A DNA stretch of 11,144 nt from Burkholderiales bacterium (GCA_005800405.1 SYFN01000060.1:1-11144), one strand, 5' to 3'. Counted from the stretch's first letter, positions 1 to 8,567 are shown. Translations and numbers: made by a program. Notes: generated by a model not told the origin, from the letters alone.

Positions 1-124
1 GCAGCGGAACAATCCGCTTAAAGCGGATAAATTCGCAGCGTTTTTAACAAACTTTTAAAATAATTGCCCAAAAATTAGGCAGTTCAAAAATTGCTGAGTA
101 AAGTTCCTTGTAAAAGGGATTTGT
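1..124. other. AT-rich left-edge segment without a gene
   Basis: By hand count 43 of the first 120 bases are G or C, clearly poorer than the coding DNA to the right. I see no open frame of note on either strand, and no frame of the minus strand here resumes the LpxR-like protein that stops at 125. The left end carries a small cluster of inverted repeats (separate entry). The segment could be the edge of an inserted element or of a rearrangement that removed the rest of the LpxR-like gene. Only one side is visible, so this is inference. Confidence 0.4.
3..28. repeat. Overlapping inverted repeats (alternative hairpins)
   Basis: AGCGGA (3-8), TCCGCT (13-18) and AGCGGA (22-27) occur in a row. 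The middle copy can pair with the left copy (loop ACAA) or with the right copy, but not with both. Bases 12-19 and 21-28 also form a perfect 8-bp palindrome around one A. No T-run follows directly on either strand, so this is not a convincing Rho-independent terminator. It may be an operator, the end of a mobile element, or chance. Confidence 0.4.
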
Positions 125-349
125 TCAGCGCTTCCTTAGCCGATAGCTGCGCGAGAAACGGACGCCACTGGTGTACAAACCGTCATCCCGTCGCAGCGGT
201 AAGGAGTCATTATCGATTTCCAGCGTGCTGCCGGGTCGTCCTTCTTTGACGAACGTCTGCAGTGACTGTTGGGCACCAAGATCGTGACACCGCAAGCCCA
301 GCATTGCAACAGCGATCAGTCGCACGATTATTATCGCGTGTGGCCTCAC
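125..349 (-). pseudogene. Truncated LpxR-like (DUF2219) lipid A deacylase, N-terminal fragment
   Basis: The 74-codon frame starts at a GTG (349-347) preceded by a purine-rich GGGGAG. It begins with a hydrophobic stretch (IIIVRLIAVAMLGL) and a plausible signal peptidase site near LGA-QQ. The following segment has the LEIDNDS...RDDGLYTSGVRFS pattern that I recognise from the N-terminus of the LpxR/DUF2219 family, outer-membrane beta-barrels that remove a 3'-acyloxyacyl group from lipid A. Family members are roughly 300 residues long, so about three quarters is missing. The frame ends at TGA (127-125), just where the DNA turns AT-rich, and none of the three minus frames beyond resumes the family. 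It lies 81 bp downstream of comEC on the same strand. The family call rests on a short stretch. A genuine small exported protein is the alternative. Confidence 0.5.
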
Positions 350-430
350 GACTCCCCTGCGTCCCCGAAATTTTTGATGCTGACACGGACATGGCAGTCG
401 TATCCCTGCGCAACCGCAAGCAAAACTCAG

Positions 431-2886
431 TCACGGACAATCCCGCGCAAGCCAGTAGCGACGGCGTTCACAACGATAGGCACTAAACGTGATGTCATCA
501 CCTAACGTGACTCGCACCGCGCCAGACTCATCAGTACGCAAGGTGACGATATCTCGCTGGAGATAACGATCGAGCACCTCCGCTTTGGGATGACGGTAAC
601 GGTTGCGATACCCGACCTGAAACAAGGCCAGGCGCGGCGACACCGCGGCGAGAAATTCAGGCGTCGACGACGTGCCACTGCCATAATCCGGCGTTAACAA
701 CACGCTCGCAGACAACTGATCAGCGCCACGATTCAGCAACGCGCGTTCCTGCGGTGCTTCGATATCACCGGTCAGTAACACCGCGTTCTCACGATAGCGA
801 ATGCGCAAGGTACAGCTGCGGGCGTTGGGTTGCTCGGCATTGGCATAGTAATCATCCGGGTGAAGCATATCGAATTGCACACCGTCCAAGGTCCAGCTTT
901 GCCCAGCGCGACACGCAGTGTGCGAAGGCATTTTCCTGAGCAAGGCATGATCTCGCAGCAGTGAAGAACTGGTCCAGGCAATCGGAATGCCATCGATCAC
1001 AGAGGCAGCACCGCCGGAATGATCCGTATCGCTGTGCGTGATGATGAGACCATCGAGTTGACTGATACCGCGTTCGCGCAGATAAGGCATCAATACACGG
1101 GTCGCTCCATCGGTATCTCTTGAATAAGCTGGCCCAGTGTCATACAGCAGCCGGTGATGTTTGGTTTCAATCAGCAGCGCATTACCCTGCCCGATATCGA
1201 ATGCAGTAAGCCAGAATCCTTGTGTCGGTGTTGCGGGTCTCGCCATGAACATCGGTAACCAGGCCAGAACGCCTACCCATCGCAAAGGCCAACCGCGCGG
1301 CGCAAGCAGCCACAGCGTGCCCGCCATCGCCAGCACCACGCTCATGGCCACCGGACGCGGCGCCTGCCAGACAGCAAACGAAGTCTCACTTAGCCATTGC
1401 AAGCATTGCGCAAGCGCGCTTACCAGCGCATGCGCAGACTGCAGACACCCGACCGACACAGGCGCGGGTGCGATGCTGCCGGCTAATGACAAGGGCGTAA
1501 CAACGAAGCTGATCAAAGGAATGGCGATGGCATTGGCCAGCGGTCTAATGAGCGAAATCTGTCCGAACACGGCCATCGTCAGTGGCACCAAGCCCAGCGT
1601 GACTGCATACTGCGTGCGCGTTGCTTCCGCAAATGATTGCCCGAGCCATGAGCGAAAGGCGGTCGCACGCGTATTGACTGCTTGAGTCACCGCCCGTTCG
1701 TCCCTCTCGGGCCTGGTACGACCCACTGACGCATAAAGAATGCAGGCGATTGCCACAAACGAAAGCCAGAAACTAGGCCACAGCACGGCCCAGGGATCAC
1801 AAAGTAAAACCACCGTGATCGATAGACATAGCACATGCGATACCGAGGCAATCCGGCCGAGCCAAAACGCAACAGAAACCACCGCCAGCATCAACAAGGT
1901 ACGCTGGGCCGGTATGCCAAATCCGGCCAGCGCTACATACACCAGCGCAGCGAACAAACCTGCAGCTGCTCCGACTTTTTGCGCAGGCAGCATCAATGGC
2001 AGATTCGCACGCGTGAAAAAAGAATGACGCCACAGCCAGCGCGCAAAGCCACCGAACAGCGCCGCGATCATGGTGATATGCAATCCGGAGATGGAGACCA
2101 GATGACCAATGCCCGTGCGATTGAATACCTCCCAATCCGACTGACTCACCCCGCGCTGGTCGCCAATGACTAGCGCAACGATCACGCCGGCATACTCGGC
2201 ATCAGGCAATGCATGCTGCAAACGTGCTCGCAAGGCATCCCGTGCGCGTCCAATGTACGCGCCGAGCTCAGGCACGAACTCATCCCGCACTTTTGTACGC
2301 CGGGGCGCACATAAGCGGTAGCGCGTACTCCTTCGGTGAGCAACCAGGCCTCGTAATCAAAACCGTCCGGATTCACATGGTCATGGGGCAGACGAAGCCT
2401 GAGCGTGAATTCCCGGCGCTGACCCGGACGCACCACGGGTGTTTTCTACGCACCATCTGCGTACCAGCCCACCGACAGCGATTCGGGAACCTTGACTTTC
2501 TCACCGTCGGGAAGATGTGCACTCTCCACATGCATACGGAACCGGACGCCTCGCGCTACGCCATCCGGCAAGCTGTCAACGACACCGATCACCTGAAGAT
2601 CCCAGCCCTCGAGTGCCGGCGGCAATGCTTCGCTCAATCGAACGTTGGCAAATAACCCTGCCCAACCAATACCCATGGCGACACCGCACGCCATGCCGGC
2701 CACGGCGCGCAACAATATGCGGGAGATCGCGATTTGGTTCGGCGTGCGTCGCGTCAAACGACCAGCCAGCGGAAGACAAACAACACCGGTTAGCACTAAA
2801 CCAGCGCAAACAATCGTATTGGGTAGCGTAGCCTGCGATTGCAGCCAGAACATGCCTGCAAGCAGCCCCAAGGCAAACGCGCGCAA
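431..2886 (-). pseudogene. comEC: comEC/rec2 competence DNA-uptake channel, disrupted by amber and frameshift
   Basis: ComEC is the inner-membrane channel that passes single-stranded DNA into the cytoplasm during natural transformation. The reading starts at TTG 2886, directly after the tatD stop. Residues 1-146 give the N-terminal membrane segment and the start of the DUF4131-type soluble domain. An in-frame TAG (2448-2446) follows, after which the same frame continues with the typical VNPDGFDYEAWLL motif. At 2294-2288 the frame shifts by one base: adding one A to the AAAA run joins VRPGVQK to VRDEFVPEL. The rest (2290-431, 619 codons) holds the competence membrane domain (GHLVSISGLHITM) and a C-terminal metallo-beta-lactamase-like domain with DIGQGNA and HSDTDHSGG. 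Restored, the protein would be about 818 residues, normal for the family. Two independent lesions make a full-length product unlikely. Sequencing error is the main alternative. The 3' piece could still be made from GTG 2290. Confidence 0.88.
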
Positions 2887-3690
2887 TCAGGCCATCTTGA
2901 GGCTGCCAAGGCGGGGCAGAACGCGCACGACATTGTCTGTGGTCTGTTTCGCGATGTCTGACAGTGACTGGCCACGCAGCTCGGCCAATACTGCAGCGAT
3001 AAGAGGTGTCTGCGCCGGCGAATTCATCGCCGGATGCAGCCACGAGGGAGAAATATCCGGCGCATCCGTCTCCAGCACCAGCGCCGGCAGCGGCAGCGAG
3101 GACGCCAGACGACGTATCTGCAAAGCCCGGGTGAAAGTCATTGCGCCCCCAAAACCCAGTACAAAACCCAGATCAATGAAGGCCTGCGCCTGCTGCGCGC
3201 TGCCATTAAAGGCATGCGCAATACCTCCTTTTACCCGGATGCGTCTGAGGTACTTGAGCAAAGTATCTTGTGAACGCCGCACATGCAAAATGACGGGTAA
3301 ATCGAAATCGCGCGCGATCTTTAACTGTTCACTGTAAAAAAATTCCTGCTTCGTGCGCATTGGCGCAGCGGTCAATTCGGGAATGAAAAAATCCAGACCA
3401 ATTTCACCCACCGCAACAAAATGGTCATCGTTGATTGCAAGCTGCACACGCTCGCGCAGCACACCCAGATCATCTTCGGAGGCATTGGGTACATACATCG
3501 GGTGGATACCCAACGCATAGACACAAGAAGGCAGTGTCGCAGACAGGTGAGCTACCTTGTCGAAGTTGGCGCGCTCGACTGCCGGAACGATGATCCAGGA
3601 CACACCCGCGGCGCGGGCCTTGTCTGCCATGAGGCTTGCCGCATCGCCGAATTCACTGGCATCCAGATGGCAATGGCTGTCGATAAACAT
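2887..3690 (-). CDS. tatD: TatD-family metal-dependent hydrolase (putative DNase)
   Basis: A 267-residue TIM-barrel amidohydrolase of normal family length (about 260). The metal ligands of the TatD/YcfH group are in place: H6 and H8 in FIDSHCHLD, E96 in VGEIGLDFF, H136 in PVILHVRRS, H159 in GIAHAFNGS and D209 in LETDAPD. Characterised members of the family are cytoplasmic metal-dependent 3'-5' exonucleases or DNases linked to DNA repair; the exact substrate cannot be read from the sequence. The ATG at 3690 lies 12 bp after the lolD stop, so it is probably cotranscribed with lolCD. Its TGA is followed without any gap, in the same frame, by the TTG start of comEC. The paralogue name (ycfH versus tatD) is not certain. 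Confidence 0.93.
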   Translation of the reverse strand: MFIDSHCHLDASEFGDAASLMADKARAAGVSWIIVPAVERANFDKVAHLSATLPSCVYALGIHPMYVPNASEDDLGVLRERVQLAINDDHFVAVGEIGLDFFIPELTAAPMRTKQEFFYSEQLKIARDFDLPVILHVRRSQDTLLKYLRRIRVKGGIAHAFNGSAQQAQAFIDLGFVLGFGGAMTFTRALQIRRLASSLPLPALVLETDAPDISPSWLHPAMNSPAQTPLIAAVLAELRGQSLSDIAKQTTDNVVRVLPRLGSLKMA

Positions 3691-3702
3691 GGCGTTCTTG
3701 CG

Positions 3703-4410
3703 TCAGCCAGCGTCCCGCTGCAAACCCTGATCCGACAGTTGCATCTTGCGGTCGCAACGCTGGGCCAATTCAGCATCATGCGTGACGATCACAAAGGCAG
3801 TACCCATGGTCTGGGCCAGCTCGAGCATCAGCGAAAATACCTGATGCGCGGTGTGTCTGTCCAGATTGCCCGTCGGTTCATCTGCCAGCACACACGCAGG
3901 CTGAGTCACGAGCGCACGCGCCAGGGCGACCCGCTGACGCTCTCCGCCAGACAGCTCACCTGGCAAATGCGACAGGCGGGCCGCGAGGCCCACTCGCTCA
4001 AGCAGCGCGGCGGCCGCAGCACGGGCCTCGACACGTGACTGACGTCGAATCAGCAAGGGCATGGCCACGTTGTCGAGCGCAGAAAATTCGGGTAACAAAT
4101 GATGGAACTGATAAACAAAACCCAGCGATTGATTGCGCAAGTCGCCGCGCGCACTTTCGGAAAGCGTGGCCAGATCATGACCAAGCAGATGCACACCGCC
4201 CGCACTCGGCATATCGAGGCCACCCAGCAAGTGCAGCAGCGTCGATTTGCCGGAACCCGATACGCCCACGATGGCAACCCGTTCGCCTTTGCTGACAGAG
4301 AAGTCGATGTTCTCCAGCACCGTCAGGCGGTCGCGACCCTGAGTGAAATACTTGCCGAGTCCTTGGCAGGACAGCACCACATCGGTAGCAGTCCGATTCG
4401 GATTATTCAT
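3703..4410 (-). CDS. lolD: LolD, ATPase of the lipoprotein-releasing ABC transporter
   Basis: LolD hydrolyses ATP on the cytoplasmic face to drive LolC/E, which extract outer-membrane lipoproteins from the inner membrane and hand them to LolA. The 235-residue protein has the full ABC set: Walker [10 protein letters not shown] (49-57), Q-loop Q101, signature LSGGERQR (153-160), Walker [10 protein letters not shown] (173-181) and H-loop H211. [23 protein letters not shown] is the MacB/LolD-type segment after the Q-loop. I chose ATG 4410 because MNNPN begins just before the conserved ABC core. The frame is open for 44 more codons upstream, but these overlap lolC and look non-native. The start overlaps the lolC stop by 8 bp, which implies translational coupling. 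Confidence 0.95.
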   Translation of the reverse strand: MNNPNRTATDVVLSCQGLGKYFTQGRDRLTVLENIDFSVSKGERVAIVGVSGSGKSTLLHLLGGLDMPSAGGVHLLGHDLATLSESARGDLRNQSLGFVYQFHHLLPEFSALDNVAMPLLIRRQSRVEARAAAAALLERVGLAARLSHLPGELSGGERQRVALARALVTQPACVLADEPTGNLDRHTAHQVFSLMLELAQTMGTAFVIVTHDAELAQRCDRKMQLSDQGLQRDAG

Positions 4411-5668
4411 AACGCAGCGCATCCGCTGGTCGCACACGTGCGGCGCGCCAGCTGGGATAAAGAGTTGCAAGGAAAGCCAGCGCAAGTGCCATGCCGCCAA
4501 TACGCCAAACATCTGGCCAACGCAAATCGGAGGGCAGCGCACTGATCAAGTAGATATCGTGTGGCAGGAATTGCACGGCAAACAGTGATTCGATGAAGGG
4601 CACGATCACATCCACATTGAGCGCGACCAGCACACCAAGACCCACACCGATCCCGGTACCAATGAAGCCGACCAGCGCGCCCTGAATCATGAAAATTTTT
4701 ATGATCGATACGGGTGAAGCCCCCAAAGTTCTGAGGGTCGCAATATCGGCTTGCTTGTCCGTGACCGTCATCACGAGCGTGGACACCAGATTGAAAGCGG
4801 CTACGGCAATGATCAGCGTGAGGATGATGAACATCATCCTCTTCTCTGTCTGCACCGCAGCAAACCAGTTGCGATTTTGCTGGGACCAGTCGCGCAAATA
4901 CAAACTGCCGGTGAGCGACACGGATAAATCAATGGCAACTTCAGGTGCACGTTGCATGTCAGCGACTTTCAGACGCAGGCCCGTGGGCCCTGCTTGGCGA
5001 AACATGCGTTCTGCGTCCTGAAGATCAATGAAAGCCAGCGATGCATCGTACTCGTAGTGCCCTGCTTCAAAAATACCAACCACGTTGAACTGTTTGAGTC
5101 TCGGCAGTACCCCAGCGGGCGTCACCTGACCTTGCGGCGCGATCAGAGTGAGCTTGTCACCAATTTTCATACGCAGACTGCGTGCCAGTTCGCTACCCAG
5201 CACAACATTGAACTCACCGGGTCTCAGATCGGACAAGCTCCCAGCAACAACCTGGGAGGCAACATCCGATACCTTGGGCTCCTCCAGAGGCAAAATGCCG
5301 CGCACTATAACGCCGCGTACCGTGTCGTCACGAATCACCATCGCCTGCGCTTCGACATAGGGCGCGGCACCGCGTACCTCAGGATGTTTCAATGCCTGGG
5401 CCGCAGTCGCGTGCCAATCCGGCAGACTGCCCGAGGCGTCGAAAACTTCGATGTGCGAAAGCACCGACAGCATGCGATCGCGCACTTCTTTCTGAAAACC
5501 ATTCATCACTGAGAGCACGACAATGAGCGCTGCGACACCGAGCGCGATGCCGGCCATGGAGATCAGGGAAATGAACGAGATGAAGCTGTCGCGCGAACTG
5601 CGCCGGCTGGCGCGCGTATAGCGCAGGCCGATCATCCATTCAAACGGCAGGTGCTTGAAAAGGCCCAA
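4403..5668 (-). CDS. lolC: LolC/LolE-type permease of the lipoprotein-releasing transporter
   Basis: Integral membrane partner of LolD in lipoprotein sorting. From TTG 5668 the protein is 421 residues, close to family length. It has one N-terminal membrane segment ([20 protein letters not shown] onward), the [14 protein letters not shown] motif, a large periplasmic domain, and three C-terminal membrane segments around [35 protein letters not shown] and [17 protein letters not shown] (MacB/FtsX topology). The start is not settled. TTG 5668 has a GGAG 6 nt upstream and keeps the LPFEW stretch that belongs to this family just before the IGLRYTRA motif. ATG 5635 would give 410 residues. A single LolC/E-like gene next to lolD suggests a homodimeric LolF-type arrangement or a partner elsewhere. 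It is the first gene of the minus-strand operon, divergent from rpfE across 105 bp. Confidence 0.93.
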   Translation of the reverse strand: MGLFKHLPFEWMIGLRYTRASRRSSRDSFISFISLISMAGIALGVAALIVVLSVMNGFQKEVRDRMLSVLSHIEVFDASGSLPDWHATAAQALKHPEVRGAAPYVEAQAMVIRDDTVRGVIVRGILPLEEPKVSDVASQVVAGSLSDLRPGEFNVVLGSELARSLRMKIGDKLTLIAPQGQVTPAGVLPRLKQFNVVGIFEAGHYEYDASLAFIDLQDAERMFRQAGPTGLRLKVADMQRAPEVAIDLSVSLTGSLYLRDWSQQNRNWFAAVQTEKRMMFIILTLIIAVAAFNLVSTLVMTVTDKQADIATLRTLGASPVSIIKIFMIQGALVGFIGTGIGVGLGVLVALNVDVIVPFIESLFAVQFLPHDIYLISALPSDLRWPDVWRIGGMALALAFLATLYPSWRAARVRPADALRYE

Positions 5669-5674
5669 ACATGG

Positions 5675-5678
5675 CTCC
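5675..5678 (-). promoter_or_regulatory. Ribosome binding site deciding the lolC start
   Basis: On the minus strand GGAG (5678-5675) lies 6 nt before TTG 5668 in the lolC frame, but also 2 nt before an out-of-frame ATG (5672) that opens a 10-codon reading frame ending at TGA 5640. The spacing favours the TTG. See the finding on a possible extra G in this leader. Confidence 0.5.
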
Positions 5679-5773
5679 GGAACGCGGGTATCCGCAAACA
5701 AGGCGGCAGTTTGCCATAGTCGAGGCCCTACGACAAAACACCCGCAGCGATCTGCAGCCTTTAGAATGACATC

Positions 5774-6772
5774 ATGCCTCACCCAACCCTGATTATTCCC
5801 TTTGCGCTCGCACCAGCCGAGCACGCCAAAGATCTGCTGGCGATACTGCAAGCGCCATCGCTGGCGCAATTACTTTCGCATGCCTGTGCTGTCCGTCGTG
5901 ATGCTTTCGAGCCTTATGCGCCGTTGCTGCCGCATGAGCAAAGGCTGATTGGAAGCCGGCTAGATAACAGCCCCGAGATCGCCCATGCATTAATGCAGCA
6001 ACTGGGAATGCCCACCGAGCCGGGGTATTGGTTCGTGCTCGAACCTGCGCATTTCCACGTCGCACGCGATCATCTGGTGCTGACCGACCGCCGCCAGCTC
6101 ACCATAGACGATGCCAGTTCACGTACGCTATTTGACGCGGCGTATCCCTTGTTCGAAGAACTCGGTTACACGCTGCGCTACGGTGATGCGCACCACTGGT
6201 TGCTGCGTGCAGATGGGTGGTCCGAGCTGCGCACCTGCACTCCAGATGCCGCCTGTGGACACAATATTGATGTCTGGCTGCCCACCGGTTCGGGAGAGCG
6301 CGATTGGCGTCGGCTGCACAACGAAGTACAAATGTTGTGGCACACCCGCACCATCAATGACACTCGAGAGCAGCGCGGCGAGCGACGCGTCAACGCGCTT
6401 TGGCTCTGGGGTGGTTCAGCAGGACTCGACGGACAGGCCGCGCAACAGCACGCTCAAGCGGCCGGCCTGCAAGAGCTGGCCCGCTGCAGCCTCGGACGAC
6501 CCGGAGCACCCACATCTAACGACAACGAATTGCGCCTGATGGACGTGCTAATGGGGCCCGCACTCACCGGCGACTGGTCTGGCTGGCTTACGGCGATGGC
6601 AAAACTTGATGCCAGCCACATCTCGCCGCTGCTCACTCAACTAAAACTGGGCGGGATCGATGGCATTACGGTGGTGTGCACTGACAGCACCCGCTTACAC
6701 GAATGGCAGCTTCGACGTGCATCCATGAGAAAATTCTGGATCCGCGCTTCGCTCGCTCGCCTTGCTCCATGA
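5774..6772 (+). CDS. RpfE-type conserved protein (COG4255-like), function unknown
   Basis: The 332-residue protein has no signal peptide or membrane segment and should be cytoplasmic. I recognise it as the proteobacterial family named after Xanthomonas RpfE, also often annotated as phosphoglycerate mutase-like, from blocks such as GYWFVLEPAHFHVARDHLVL, then DVWLPTGSGERDWRRLHNEV with MLWH after it, and NALWLWGGSAG. In Xanthomonas, rpfE lies in the rpf pathogenicity-regulation cluster near recJ and prfB. The same neighbours here support the assignment, but its biochemical activity is not established and cannot be deduced. It starts at ATG 5774 with no clear Shine-Dalgarno sequence; TAGAAT lies 6 nt upstream. 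Its stop overlaps the recJ start as ATGA (6769-6772), so the two genes are probably translationally coupled. Confidence 0.8.
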   Translation: MPHPTLIIPFALAPAEHAKDLLAILQAPSLAQLLSHACAVRRDAFEPYAPLLPHEQRLIGSRLDNSPEIAHALMQQLGMPTEPGYWFVLEPAHFHVARDHLVLTDRRQLTIDDASSRTLFDAAYPLFEELGYTLRYGDAHHWLLRADGWSELRTCTPDAACGHNIDVWLPTGSGERDWRRLHNEVQMLWHTRTINDTREQRGERRVNALWLWGGSAGLDGQAAQQHAQAAGLQELARCSLGRPGAPTSNDNELRLMDVLMGPALTGDWSGWLTAMAKLDASHISPLLTQLKLGGIDGITVVCTDSTRLHEWQLRRASMRKFWIRASLARLAP

Positions 6773-8466
6773 CCCGCATCGTTCCCCGCACTTACGCCGT
6801 TCGTCAGGCAGCCTTGCTTGCCGAGCAAGGCCTGCATCCGGTCATGGCGCGCCTGATGGCCGCACGCGGGCTCACCGAGGCGCAACAACTGTGTACAACA
6901 CTGGATGCTCTGATAGCACCCTCGAATTTACTGCAGATTGACAAGGCGGCAGCATTTCTCGCCAATGCAATCGATGCGCAAAAAAAAATCGTGGTTGTCG
7001 CCGACTACGATTGCGATGGCGCTACCGCCTGCGCGGTCGCGATGCGCGGTTTGCGCGCCATGGGTGCCAGTGTCGATTACATCGTACCCAATCGCTTCGA
7101 ATACGGTTACGGCCTCACGCCTGAAATCGTCGCACTTACCGCAGAAGCCAAATCGCCAGACATTATCGTCACGGTCGATAACGGTATCGCCAGCATCGAC
7201 GGCGTGGCCGAGGCAAAGCGACGTGGTATCGAGGTTCTCATCACGGACCACCACCTGCCAGCCGACACCCTTCCCGATGCGGCCGTTATAGTCAATCCGA
7301 ATCAGCCGGGATGCCGCTTTCCCAGCAAACATCTGGCGGGCGTGGGCGTCATGTTTTACACGCTGCTCGCATTACGCGCAGAATTTCGCCGGCGTGGCCG
7401 CTTTGACGCCAGCAATCAACCGAGACTGGATGCATTATTGGATCTGGTCGCACTGGGTACCGTCGCCGATGTGGTACGACTGGATGCAAACAACCGCATT
7501 CTGGTGGCGCAAGGTCTCTCGCGCATACGTTCCGGTCGAGCCCATCCCGGTATTGCGGCGCTGTTCTCGGTCGCTGGCCGCGACGTGCGCAAGGCAACCC
7601 CGTTTGATCTGGGTTTTGCCGCCGGTCCGCGGCTGAACGCGGCCGGTCGGTTGGCCGATATGTCACTCGGTATTGAATGTCTGCTCACCGATGATACAGA
7701 CCGAGCGTGGCAAATTGCCCATCAGCTCGACCACATCAATCGTGAACGACGCGATATCGAAGCCGGGATGCAGGAAGCTGCGCTCGCCTCGCTGGAACAT
7801 ATCGAAGTTCGTGACAATGCCACGCTCTGTCTGTTCAATCCCGACTGGCATCAGGGCGTGATCGGCATTGTGGCTTCACGGCTGAAAGAGAAGTTTTATC
7901 GCCCTACCATCACCTTTGCCCCAGCTGGCGACGGAATGATCAAGGGCTCGGGACGTTCGATACCAGAGTTTCACTTGCGGGATGCGCTTGATCTGGTGTC
8001 TAAGCGCGCACCCACGCTCATTGACAAGTTTGGCGGCCATGCGATGGCGGCCGGTCTGTCGCTGCGTGAAGAACATTTTGCCGAGTTTACGGTGGCTTTC
8101 GAGGCGGTCGGACGTGAATGGCTGTCCCGCGCAGCGCTGGAACAGATTATTGAAACCGATGGCTCACTCGAATCTGCCTACTTCAGTCTGGATTTCATCG
8201 CGCTACTCGAGACGCAGGTCTGGGGCCAGGGGTTCGCACCGCCGGTGTTTTGCGATGAGTTCAGAGTCATGAATCAGCGCGTGCTCAAAGAACGCCACCT
8301 TAAACTGCAGCTCGAACGCGAAGGACGTCAGTTCGATGCCATCTGGTTCAATCATGCTGACAGTCTTCCCCCGCGGGCTCGCATAGCTTACCGCCTTGAT
8401 GCGAATGAATTCAGTGGTCGCACCCAGGTGCAGCTGATGGTGGAATTTGCCGAGCCAGCCGGCTGA
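6769..8466 (+). CDS. recJ: RecJ single-stranded-DNA-specific 5'-3' exonuclease
   Basis: RecJ degrades single-stranded DNA from the 5' end in RecFOR recombination, mismatch repair and base excision repair. The 565-residue protein is of normal length and has the DHH phosphoesterase motifs in order: ADYDCDGATA (79-88), TVDNGI (135-140), ITDHHLP (158-164, the DHH motif), DLVALGTVADVV (225-236), GPRLNAAGR (286-294), and the DHHA1 part with GSGRS (393-397) and FGGHAMAAGL (421-430). A C-terminal OB-type domain follows. All catalytic motifs are intact. I took ATG 6769, which forms the ATGA overlap with rpfE, over the ATG at 6703 because the 22 extra residues are unlike RecJ and lie wholly inside rpfE. 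The usual next gene, prfB, is displaced by about 1.7 kb of inserted DNA. Confidence 0.96.
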   Translation: MTRIVPRTYAVRQAALLAEQGLHPVMARLMAARGLTEAQQLCTTLDALIAPSNLLQIDKAAAFLANAIDAQKKIVVVADYDCDGATACAVAMRGLRAMGASVDYIVPNRFEYGYGLTPEIVALTAEAKSPDIIVTVDNGIASIDGVAEAKRRGIEVLITDHHLPADTLPDAAVIVNPNQPGCRFPSKHLAGVGVMFYTLLALRAEFRRRGRFDASNQPRLDALLDLVALGTVADVVRLDANNRILVAQGLSRIRSGRAHPGIAALFSVAGRDVRKATPFDLGFAAGPRLNAAGRLADMSLGIECLLTDDTDRAWQIAHQLDHINRERRDIEAGMQEAALASLEHIEVRDNATLCLFNPDWHQGVIGIVASRLKEKFYRPTITFAPAGDGMIKGSGRSIPEFHLRDALDLVSKRAPTLIDKFGGHAMAAGLSLREEHFAEFTVAFEAVGREWLSRAALEQIIETDGSLESAYFSLDFIALLETQVWGQGFAPPVFCDEFRVMNQRVLKERHLKLQLEREGRQFDAIWFNHADSLPPRARIAYRLDANEFSGRTQVQLMVEFAEPAG

Positions 8467-8503
8467 TACGGACTCGGCGGCACTGTCGTTTTCCTTTCAT
8501 AGT

Positions 8504-8525
8504 GCATCAGACCCCAACCTGATGC
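8504..8525. repeat. Inverted repeat between recJ and the chaperone gene
   Basis: GCATCAG (8504-8510) and CTGATGC (8519-8525) are exact complements around an 8-nt loop. No T-run follows on either strand, so termination of recJ transcription here would be weak or Rho-dependent. The repeat ends 12 bp before the TACAAT box, so it could equally be an operator for the cassette. The rest of 8467-8567 shows nothing else I can name. Confidence 0.35.
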
Positions 8526-8537
8526 TACCTGATTGCC

Positions 8538-8543
8538 TACAAT
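8538..8543 (+). promoter_or_regulatory. Possible -10 box for the chaperone-effector cassette
   Basis: TACAAT lies 24 bp before the chaperone ATG, a good position for a -10 element with a short leader. There is no recognisable -35 at 16-18 bp, and I find no HrpL, PIP or tts box in the gap. It may depend on an activator, or be chance. Confidence 0.25.
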
Positions 8544-8567
8544 CGGCTGGCTTGAGACTCTCTGCTA

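Noticed and set aside
1161..1685. 174-codon plus-strand open frame
   Set aside because: It lies antisense inside the comEC membrane and metallo-beta-lactamase region, and its protein has no recognisable pattern. It is a shadow of a GC-rich gene.
2645..3337. 230-codon plus-strand open frame
   Set aside because: Antisense to the tatD-comEC junction. Both antisense genes have clear family motifs, while this frame reads as low-complexity Arg/Ala/Pro sequence.
3421..4038. 205-codon plus-strand open frame
   Set aside because: Antisense to tatD and lolD, whose catalytic motifs occupy the same DNA. No family features.
4411..4542. Longer lolD start at 4542
   Set aside because: The 44 extra residues overlap the end of lolC and do not resemble LolD N-termini. 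ATG 4410 fits the ABC core and the overlap with the lolC stop.
5669..5869. Longer lolC start at 5869
   Set aside because: The extension covers the whole divergent intergenic region and part of rpfE, and contains no family sequence.
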